Source: Citrobacter sp. 18056
GTDB taxonomy: Bacteria > Pseudomonadota > Gammaproteobacteria > Enterobacterales > Enterobacteriaceae
DNA: 64,000 bases
Assembly (NCBI GenBank): GCA_902706235.1
Contig: CACSJR010000021.1
Span: 1-64,000, forward strand
Direction: 5' to 3'
Shown: positions 57,695 to 64,000 of the stretch, one piece after another
How the letters are laid out: every line of letters begins with the position of its first letter
Position numbering within the stretch: the stretch's first letter is position 1
Translations under genes and position numbers: made by a program
Notes under the pieces: model-generated
The model's database searches: none
The model's input: only the letters and a program-made list of their open reading frames with translations
Told to the model about the DNA's origin: nothing

Positions 57695-59857
57695 ATGGAC
57701 GTTTCTTACCTGCTCGACAGCCTCAATGACAAACAGCGTGAAGCCGTGGCGGCGTCGCGCACCAACATGCTGGTGCTGGCTGGGGCAGGAAGCGGCAAAA
57801 CGCGCGTGCTGGTGCACCGTATCGCGTGGCTTATCAGCGTTGAACACAGTTCGCCGTATTCGATTATGGCGGTGACTTTTACCAACAAAGCGGCGGCGGA
57901 AATGCGCCACCGTATTGGTCAGCTGATGGGCACTTCCCAGGGCGGCATGTGGGTCGGTACGTTCCACGGCCTGGCGCACCGCTTGCTGCGCGCGCACCAT
58001 CTGGACGCCAGTCTGCCGCAGGATTTCCAGATCCTCGACAGCGAAGATCAACTGCGCCTGCTGAAACGTTTGATCAAGGCCATGAACCTCGACGAGAAGC
58101 AGTGGCCGCCGCGTCAGGCGATGTGGTACATCAACGGCCAGAAAGATGAAGGGCTGCGCCCGCATCATATTCAAAGCTACGGCAATCCGGTGGAGCAAAC
58201 CTGGCAGAAGGTCTATCAGGCCTATCAGGAAGCCTGCGACCGCGCGGGTCTGGTTGATTTTGCCGAGCTGCTGCTGCGTGCCCACGAGCTATGGCTCAAC
58301 AAGCCGCATATTTTGCAGCACTATCGCGAGCGCTTCACCAATATCCTGGTGGACGAATTCCAGGATACCAACAACATTCAGTACGCGTGGATCCGCATGC
58401 TGGCGGGCGACACGGGCAAAGTGATGATCGTCGGCGATGATGACCAGTCGATCTACGGCTGGCGCGGCGCGCAGGTCGAAAACATCCAACGTTTCCTGAA
58501 AGATTTCCCCGGCGCTGAGACCATCCGTCTGGAGCAAAATTACCGCTCGACCAACAATATTCTTAGCGCGGCGAATGCCCTGATTGAGAACAATGACGGC
58601 CGTCTGGGCAAAAAGCTGTGGACCGATGGCGTCGACGGCGAACCGATTTCACTGTACTGCGCGTTCAACGAGCTGGATGAAGCCCGCTTCGTTGTGAGTC
58701 GAATCAAAGCCTGGCAGGACAACGGGGGCCAACTTGAGCAGTGCGCCATTCTTTACCGCAGCAACGCCCAGTCGCGCGTGCTGGAAGAAGCGTTGTTGCA
58801 GGTTAGTATGCCGTACCGTATTTATGGTGGGATGCGCTTCTTCGAACGTCTGGAGATCAAAGATGCGCTGGCCTATCTGCGCCTGATTGCCAACCGCAAT
58901 GACGATGCAGCATTTGAGCGCGTGGTGAATACCCCGACGCGCGGCATTGGCGATCGCACTCTCGACGTGGTGCGTCAGGCCTCCCGCGACCGGCAGCTGA
59001 CGCTATGGCAGGCGTGTCGTGAATTGCTGAAAGATAAAGCCCTTGCCGGACGTGCGGCCAGCGCGTTACAGCGCTTTATGGAGCTTATCGACGCACTGGC
59101 ACAGGAAACCGCCGATATGCCGCTGCATGTGCAGACTGACCGGGTGATTAAAGATTCCGGCCTGTTCATGATGTATGAGCAGGAGAAAGGCGAAAAAGGC
59201 CAGACGCGTATCGAGAACTTAGAGGAACTGGTCACGGCGACGCGCCAGTTCAGCTACAACGACGAAGAAGAAGATTTGATGCCGTTACAGGCGTTCCTGT
59301 CCCACGCAGCGCTGGAAGCGGGCGAAGGGCAGGCCGACACCTGGCAGGATGCGGTTCAACTGATGACGCTGCACTCGGCGAAAGGCCTGGAGTTCCCGCA
59401 GGTGTTTATCGTCGGGATGGAAGAAGGCATGTTCCCGAGTCAGATGTCGCTGGATGAAGGCGGGCGTCTGGAAGAAGAGCGCCGCCTGGCGTACGTCGGC
59501 GTAACCCGTGCGATGCAAAAGTTGACGCTGACCTACGCTGAAACCCGTCGTTTATACGGCAAAGAGGTGTATCACCGTCCGTCGCGTTTTGTCGGTGAAC
59601 TGCCGGAGGCGTGCGTGGAAGAAGTACGTCTGCGTGCGACCATCAGCCGCCCGGTCAACCATCAGCGGATGGGCACGCCGATGGCGGAAAACGACACCGG
59701 CTACAAGTTGGGCCAGCGCGTGCGTCACCCGAAATTTGGCGAAGGTACCATCGTAAACCTGGAAGGCAGTGGTGAACACAGCCGTTTGCAGGTGGCGTTT
59801 CAGGGGCAGGGCATCAAATGGCTGGTGGCAGCTTACGCGCGTCTCGAAAATGCGTAA
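57695..59857 (+). CDS. uvrD: DNA helicase II UvrD
   Basis: A 720-residue superfamily 1A 3'-5' helicase of mismatch and nucleotide-excision repair, the same length as E. coli UvrD. Motifs: AGAGSGKT (29-36), [45 protein letters not shown] and YVGVTRA. The C-terminal 40 residues form a Tudor-like domain that binds RNA polymerase (YKLGQRVRHPKFGEG). The ATG at 57695 gives the E. coli N-terminus MDVSYLLDSL; a GTG at 57689 would add two residues. Confidence 0.97.
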   Translation: MDVSYLLDSLNDKQREAVAASRTNMLVLAGAGSGKTRVLVHRIAWLISVEHSSPYSIMAVTFTNKAAAEMRHRIGQLMGTSQGGMWVGTFHGLAHRLLRAHHLDASLPQDFQILDSEDQLRLLKRLIKAMNLDEKQWPPRQAMWYINGQKDEGLRPHHIQSYGNPVEQTWQKVYQAYQEACDRAGLVDFAELLLRAHELWLNKPHILQHYRERFTNILVDEFQDTNNIQYAWIRMLAGDTGKVMIVGDDDQSIYGWRGAQVENIQRFLKDFPGAETIRLEQNYRSTNNILSAANALIENNDGRLGKKLWTDGVDGEPISLYCAFNELDEARFVVSRIKAWQDNGGQLEQCAILYRSNAQSRVLEEALLQVSMPYRIYGGMRFFERLEIKDALAYLRLIANRNDDAAFERVVNTPTRGIGDRTLDVVRQASRDRQLTLWQACRELLKDKALAGRAASALQRFMELIDALAQETADMPLHVQTDRVIKDSGLFMMYEQEKGEKGQTRIENLEELVTATRQFSYNDEEEDLMPLQAFLSHAALEAGEGQADTWQDAVQLMTLHSAKGLEFPQVFIVGMEEGMFPSQMSLDEGGRLEEERRLAYVGVTRAMQKLTLTYAETRRLYGKEVYHRPSRFVGELPEACVEEVRLRATISRPVNHQRMGTPMAENDTGYKLGQRVRHPKFGEGTIVNLEGSGEHSRLQVAFQGQGIKWLVAAYARLENA

Positions 59858-59903
59858 CATTAAGAAATACATCATATTTTCTTAACGTTCTGCTAGTCTT
59901 ATA

Positions 59904-59932
59904 CGCCAGAGAGGTGGAAAAACTCTCTGGCG
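59904..59932 (+). terminator. Hairpin after uvrD
   Basis: CGCCAGAGAG / CTCTCTGGCG, 10 base pairs with a nine-base loop, 46 bases after uvrD. No T run; termination is uncertain. Confidence 0.55.
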
Positions 59933-60005
59933 CTTCGCTGTGTGTTGACGCTTCATTTAGGCTGGCGTAACATGCGCGCACGAATACGCTAAGAGGACTG
60001 ATACC

Positions 60006-60062
60006 TTGGACACACCCAGTAGATGCTGGCTCAACTTCCTGCAACCCAGGAACAACTCCTAA
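60006..60062 (+). CDS. corL: corA leader peptide CorL
   Basis: An 18-codon frame starting with TTG: MDTPSRCWLNFLQPRNNS. AGAGGA stands eight bases ahead of it. It lies in the 350-base leader of corA, in the position of the corL frame described in Salmonella, where translation of the leader peptide decides whether Rho stops transcription before corA. Proline codons at positions 4 and 14 fit a translation-speed sensor. The call is based on position, start signals and my recollection of CorL. Confidence 0.75.
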   Translation: MDTPSRCWLNFLQPRNNS

Positions 60063-60211
60063 GGCTATCACCCGACGCTGATGGCCTTAGAGGTTGTCGG
60101 CGACATGCAATATTCCCGTCGCAATGAGTCAGGCTTAATGGTCTGAAACCCCCGATGTTTCTGTGTGCCCACCGTACTGTCCGATAATTTTTTGCATTGG
60201 GAGTCCCGGTC

Positions 60212-61162
60212 ATGCTGAGCGCATTTCAACTGGAAAACAACCGCTTAACGCGCCTTGAGTCTGACGACATCAAGCACCTTGCCACGTCGGTTTGGGTCGA
60301 TTTGGTCGAGCCAGATGACGAAGAGCGTAATCGCGTACAGACGGAGCTGGGTCAGAATCTGGCTACGCGGCCTGAACTGGAAGACATCGAGGCCTCGGCC
60401 CGTTTCTTCGAAGACGAAGACGGGCTGCACATCCACTCCTTCTTCTTTTATGAAGATGCCGACGATCACGCCGGTAACTCCACTGTGGCGTTTACCATCC
60501 GCGAAGGGCGTCTGTTCACGCTGCGCGAACGCGAACTGCCTGCGTTTCGCCTGTATCGAATGCGTGCCCGCAGCCAGGAAATGGTCGATGGCAATGCGTT
60601 TGAGCTGCTGCTTGACCTGTTCGAAACCAAAATCGAACAGCTGGCGGATGAAATTGAAAACATCTACAGCGACCTGGAAAAGCTGAGCCGCGTGATCATG
60701 GAAGGTCATCAGGGCGACGAATACGATGAAGCGCTCTCCACGCTGGCGGAGCTGGAAGATATCGGCTGGAAAGTGCGTTTGTGTCTGATGGATACCCAGC
60801 GCGCATTGAACTTCCTCGTCCGTAAAGCGCGCTTACCGGCGGTGCAGCTGGAGCAGGCGCGTGAGATCCTGCGAGATATCGAATCCCTGTTACCGCACAA
60901 TGAATCGCTGTTCCAGAAGGTGAACTTCCTGATGCAGGCGGCGATGGGCTTTATCAACATCGAGCAGAACCGCATCATCAAGATCTTCTCGGTGGTCTCC
61001 GTGGTGTTCCTGCCGCCGACGCTGGTGGCCTCAAGCTACGGGATGAACTTCGAGTTTATGCCAGAGCTGCACTGGAGCTTCGGCTATCCGGGGGCGATTG
61101 TGTTTATGATCCTCGCGGGCCTCGCGCCGTATCTCTACTTCAAGCGCAAGAACTGGCTTTAA
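60212..61162 (+). CDS. corA: Magnesium/cobalt transporter CorA
   Basis: A 316-residue pentameric channel for Mg2+, Co2+ and Ni2+, the same length as E. coli CorA. A large cytosolic domain precedes two C-terminal membrane segments; the selectivity motif GMN is in [12 protein letters not shown] near residue 281 and the C-terminus is KRKNWL. The start at 60212 matches E. coli [10 protein letters not shown]. Its 3' end overlaps the convergent gene by 23 bases. Confidence 0.97.
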   Translation: MLSAFQLENNRLTRLESDDIKHLATSVWVDLVEPDDEERNRVQTELGQNLATRPELEDIEASARFFEDEDGLHIHSFFFYEDADDHAGNSTVAFTIREGRLFTLRERELPAFRLYRMRARSQEMVDGNAFELLLDLFETKIEQLADEIENIYSDLEKLSRVIMEGHQGDEYDEALSTLAELEDIGWKVRLCLMDTQRALNFLVRKARLPAVQLEQAREILRDIESLLPHNESLFQKVNFLMQAAMGFINIEQNRIIKIFSVVSVVFLPPTLVASSYGMNFEFMPELHWSFGYPGAIVFMILAGLAPYLYFKRKNWL

Positions 61163-61874
61163 GTATCACGCCATAATCGCGGCGGCTTGCGGGACTGAAG
61201 CCGCCGATCAGCAATGGTGCGGTAATCTCTGCTTCATCGGCAATCTCCCGTAATGCCTCGCGCAACGCATTCAGCGTTTGTGCCGACGTATGGCGCGAGG
61301 TAATCAGCGGGAGTCCCGGGGTTAACGGCGTTTCGCCTACCACCGTCAGGCCCGTCAACGCTTGTGGCTGATAGCGTGCAAACAATGCCAGGCTTACGCA
61401 GTCGATGGCGGCGATATCCGCGGTTCCATTTTGCAGCGCATTCAGCGACTGGCGATGGCTCCCGGTCCAGACAATCGATCTGAAAAACGTGTCGTCGTGA
61501 CCCGCGCTATTGCGTAGAGCATGATAGCCTGACTGCGATTCCGGCGAATTGCAGGCGGCGACCTGACCACGAAAATCATGCAGCCTTTTGCCCGCTTCAG
61601 TCTGACGAGCGACCAGCCGACTGCGATAGTTCCGACCTTCGCAGCCCGTCGCCGTGTAGTGGAAACAACCGACCACCTGAACATCATCCAGGGCGGTCAT
61701 CAGCGGATAGCCGCAGGTTTGACTCAGCAACAGGTTGTCGTCCTGCCAGTGGGAAGGTAAATCCTCAGGGCGCTGGAAGCGGGCATCGGGAAAGCGCCGT
61801 AGCACGGCGGCCGCCAGTGTATCCGTTGCCGCAGGGTTCACGTCATACATCGGAAATGCGATGTTACCGGTCAT
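61140..61874 (-). CDS. PhnD-like substrate-binding protein without signal peptide
   Basis: A 244-residue protein with the fold of phosphate/phosphonate ABC substrate-binding proteins (PhnD family): FPMYDVNP at the start, [10 protein letters not shown], the [20 protein letters not shown] hinge and [18 protein letters not shown]. No signal peptide is visible and no ABC permease or ATPase is nearby, so it may act in the cytoplasm. The start at 61874 is chosen for GAGGAG nine bases upstream and overlaps the desaturase end by 11 bases. An upstream ATG at 61895 is possible. Coupled expression with the desaturase suggests a shared but unknown function. Confidence 0.78.
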   Translation of the reverse strand: MTGNIAFPMYDVNPAATDTLAAAVLRRFPDARFQRPEDLPSHWQDDNLLLSQTCGYPLMTALDDVQVVGCFHYTATGCEGRNYRSRLVARQTEAGKRLHDFRGQVAACNSPESQSGYHALRNSAGHDDTFFRSIVWTGSHRQSLNALQNGTADIAAIDCVSLALFARYQPQALTGLTVVGETPLTPGLPLITSRHTSAQTLNALREALREIADEAEITAPLLIGGFSPASRRDYGVILKASSCA

Positions 61875-62850
61875 GCTGAATCTCCTCTGGGCCACCGGGA
61901 TGCACGGTCACATCCACCGGGCGAAAACGGTACTTTCGCCACCATTCCCGATAGCCTTTGACCACAAATCCTTGATTACGCTGCGCGTAGTGCGTTTTGT
62001 CGCGCAACCACACTTTACGCAAGCCGTACCACGGCACGCCGGGCAAATCATGATGAACCGAATGATAGTTCAGATTGAGAAACAGCAAACGCCACGGCAG
62101 TGAGGTTTCAGTGATCGCGGAGCGGGCCAGCGGATCGTCAGCGGCCCGATGTTCGAGGAACGAGCGTATTTTGGTGCAGCCTAGCGCCGGATAACTCACC
62201 GCCAGCAGATACCACAACGCCGAAAATTCCTGATGCTGCAGCCAGCCGAACACCAGCCCCAGCAAAGTGAAATGCACCAGCCACATCGCTACTGCCCGGC
62301 GCTCTCCCAGGCGAAACGATTTCATCATGCCTTCAAACACGCCTGCAATATCCAGCAGCGGCGCCAGCAGCAGTCGGCCAATAAACGTGTTACGCAGATG
62401 GATCACCCGCTGCTGCCAACCGCTAAAACGTTGCCAGCGCTCTGCGGAGAAATAGTAGGTCTCCGGATCTTCGCCCGGCACTGTCAACAGCTGATTATGG
62501 TGGTGCGCCAGGTGCGAATCACGATACAACCCGTACGGATACCACACTGCCAGCGGCAGCAGGCCGAACAGCTGATTGACGCGCGGCCAGCGTGTCGGAT
62601 GCCCGTGAATAAGCTCATGCTGGAGCGACAGATACCAGGTGGTGAACAGAACCAGCAGCGCCGTGGAGGCAAAAAGTCCCAGCTCAGCGCGAAACGCCAG
62701 CGTGGTAAACCAGCCGCCGTAAATCGTAAACATCAACAGCCAGGTCGGCAGTTCGCTGCGCCACAGCCAGCTTCTGGCGAACAGGCGCACCGCGCTGCGC
62801 TGTTCATCGTGCAGCCAGGCAGAACGTCGGGCGGGGTCGGGAATTAGCAT
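61864..62850 (-). CDS. Membrane fatty acid desaturase family protein
   Basis: A 328-residue membrane protein with the three histidine boxes of acyl-lipid desaturases and hydroxylases: HELIHGH (about 78-84), HLAHHH (about 113-118) and HSVHHD (about 265-270), which bind two irons. At least four hydrophobic segments are visible. It would insert a double bond or hydroxyl group in an acyl chain or sterol-like lipid using oxygen. E. coli K-12 has yigF/yigG in this place and no such gene. The substrate is unknown. The start has GGAAG four bases upstream. Confidence 0.85.
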   Translation of the reverse strand: MLIPDPARRSAWLHDEQRSAVRLFARSWLWRSELPTWLLMFTIYGGWFTTLAFRAELGLFASTALLVLFTTWYLSLQHELIHGHPTRWPRVNQLFGLLPLAVWYPYGLYRDSHLAHHHNQLLTVPGEDPETYYFSAERWQRFSGWQQRVIHLRNTFIGRLLLAPLLDIAGVFEGMMKSFRLGERRAVAMWLVHFTLLGLVFGWLQHQEFSALWYLLAVSYPALGCTKIRSFLEHRAADDPLARSAITETSLPWRLLFLNLNYHSVHHDLPGVPWYGLRKVWLRDKTHYAQRNQGFVVKGYREWWRKYRFRPVDVTVHPGGPEEIQHDR

Positions 62851-62928
62851 CCGGCTTCCACATCTCTAAGAGGTTATCCGCAAAAGATGTGAGAAGCCGG
62901 TTGAAATAACAAAGAATTTAACTGGATG

Positions 62929-62953
62929 AGCTTTGCCGTTTTCTGGCAAAGCG
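62929..62953 (-). terminator. Hairpin between rarD and the desaturase gene
   Basis: GCTTTGCC / GGCAAAGC with a seven-base loop lies just after the rarD stop. The T-rich tract is in the loop rather than after it, so its strength is uncertain. Confidence 0.5.
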
Positions 62954-62960
62954 CATGGGA

Positions 62961-63854
62961 TCAGCTTTTTGGCGTACGGCGCAGGGTATAAAGCGCATCG
63001 ATAACAAACACCGCCAGCGCGACCCAAATAAACGCAAAAGTGACCATTTTATCCGCGCCCGGGGTTTCACCGTAAAACATCACCGCCAGAATGAACATGA
63101 GCGTAGGGCCGATGTACTGGAAGAAACCCAGCGTCGAAAGCCGCAGTTTGGTGGCGGCACCCGTGAAGCACAGCAGTGGAATGGTGGTGACCACGCCTGC
63201 CGCCATCAGCAGCAGGTTCAGCGACCACGGGTTTTGCCCCATATGGCTGGTAGCGCTGTCGGCGATGCCGAACAGATAAATGGCCGCCACGGGTAGTAAC
63301 CACAGAGTTTCCACCAGCATGCCTGTTTGGGCATCGACGGCAATTTTCTTACGCACCAGGCCGTAAAACGCAAAGCTGAACGCCAGCCCCAGCGCGATAA
63401 TCGGCAGCGAACCAAAGGTCCAGAGCTGCACCAGCACGCCGCAGGTCGCGAGGAAAACCGCCACCCATTGCATCCGACGGAAGCGTTCCCCGAGGAAAAT
63501 CATCCCCAGCACGATATTCACCAGCGGGTTAATGAAATAACCGAGACTGGCTTCCAGCATGTGCTGATTATTCACCGCCCAGATAAACAGCAGCCAGTTG
63601 CCGCCAATCAATACGGCGGAGAGGGCCAGCAAGAAGATTTTCTTCGGCGTCTGGCACAGGCGTTTGATACCGCTCCACTGACGGCTGATGCTGATCAGCG
63701 CCACCATAAAGAAGAATGACCAGATAATACGGTGGGTGAGAATTTCATCGGCGGGTACGTAGTAAATGACTTTGAAGTACGCCGGTGCTACGCCCCAAAT
63801 AAAATAAGCGGCGAGGGCGAGTAAAACCCCTTGCCGCGTTTGTTTAGCATCCAT
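62961..63854 (-). CDS. rarD: EamA-family transporter RarD
   Basis: A 297-residue inner-membrane protein of the drug/metabolite superfamily with ten membrane segments in two EamA repeats. Closely similar to E. coli RarD (296 residues), named for chloramphenicol sensitivity in Pseudomonas; its substrate in enterobacteria is not known. N-terminus MDAKQTRQGVLLALAAYFIWG. Confidence 0.94.
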   Translation of the reverse strand: MDAKQTRQGVLLALAAYFIWGVAPAYFKVIYYVPADEILTHRIIWSFFFMVALISISRQWSGIKRLCQTPKKIFLLALSAVLIGGNWLLFIWAVNNQHMLEASLGYFINPLVNIVLGMIFLGERFRRMQWVAVFLATCGVLVQLWTFGSLPIIALGLAFSFAFYGLVRKKIAVDAQTGMLVETLWLLPVAAIYLFGIADSATSHMGQNPWSLNLLLMAAGVVTTIPLLCFTGAATKLRLSTLGFFQYIGPTLMFILAVMFYGETPGADKMVTFAFIWVALAVFVIDALYTLRRTPKS

Positions 63855-63903
63855 GGGAAAATCCGTTACATAAAAGTAAGGGGATGTTACCCGATTTTAA
63901 CGG

Positions 63904-64000
63904 TTAACCCACCATATAAGTGGCGGTCGCGCTGGCGATATAAACCTGCTCTTCGTTGTGCAATTCGACGCGCGCGACGGCGACTTTATTACCCGCCCGC
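63904..64000 (-). CDS. yigI: YigI hot-dog thioesterase, 3' end
   Basis: The last 31 codons of a minus-strand frame that leaves the window: ...[20 protein letters not shown] then [11 protein letters not shown] and stop. The pattern is the C-terminal strand of PaaI-like hot-dog thioesterases and fits E. coli YigI, the neighbour of rarD. The N-terminal part is outside the window. Confidence 0.85.
   Translation of the reverse strand, partial: RAGNKVAVARVELHNEEQVYIASATATYMVG

Overview
The window is chromosomal DNA from a member of the Enterobacteriaceae. Gene content, gene order and protein sequences follow the Escherichia/Salmonella segment from the end of an rrn operon (rrnC-like, tRNA-Asp/tRNA-Trp) through ilv, rho, wec, hem, cya and uvrD to rarD. 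It is not E. coli K-12. The ilvG frame is open, aslA/aslB and yigF/yigG are missing, proM is duplicated, and three segments without an E. coli K-12 counterpart are present: a roughly 9 kb block between ilvA and ilvY, an MFS gene beside glmZ, and a desaturase plus binding-protein pair beside corA. REP-like and ERIC repeats support an enterobacterial host. An Enterobacter, Lelliottia, Leclercia or Citrobacter relative is plausible, but the sequence alone does not settle the genus.

Layout. 1-3500: aspT, trpT, hdfR, maoP, comM. 3495-10043: the branched-chain amino acid operon ilvL-ilvX-ilvG-ilvM-ilvE-ilvD-ilvA with a complete leader peptide and attenuator. 10044-19328: an accessory carbohydrate island with a galactitol-type PTS (EIIA, EIIB, EIIC), a frameshifted PRD-type regulator, a class II aldolase, a divergent DhaK/DhaL-like pair, an HPr-like protein, and a convergent canonical DhaL/DhaK pair. 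19329-22227: ilvY, ilvC, ppiC. 22277-29376: an ERIC element, rep, gppA, rhlB, trxA, rhoL relic, rho. 29599-42377: the complete enterobacterial common antigen (wec) operon, with most genes overlapping or closely spaced. 42581-45358: yifK, a tRNA operon (Arg, His, Leu, Pro, Pro) with a third proline-tRNA 3' fragment, and the sRNA glmZ with two GlrR-type sites. 45359-50831: MFS transporter and hemCDXY. 51172-57557: cyaA, cyaY, lptM, dapF, yigA, xerC, yigB. 57695-64000: uvrD with LexA box and a REP pair in its leader, corL-corA, a substrate-binding-like protein, a fatty acid desaturase, rarD, and the 3' end of yigI.

How the parts work together. The ilv genes carry threonine and pyruvate to isoleucine and valine; they are controlled by attenuation at ilvL and, for ilvC, by IlvY. 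The wec genes build the Fuc4NAc-ManNAcA-GlcNAc lipid-linked repeat, flip it and polymerise it. The hem genes make uroporphyrinogen III and reach the cyaA promoter region divergently. The most unusual part is the ilvA-ilvY island. It looks like an uptake-and-cleavage route: PTS import with phosphorylation, aldolase cleavage to a triose phosphate plus a small carbonyl compound, then kinase capture of the carbonyl product. It carries two dihydroxyacetone-kinase-like pairs, one of which has lost family motifs, and an own HPr. Its substrate cannot be read from the sequence.
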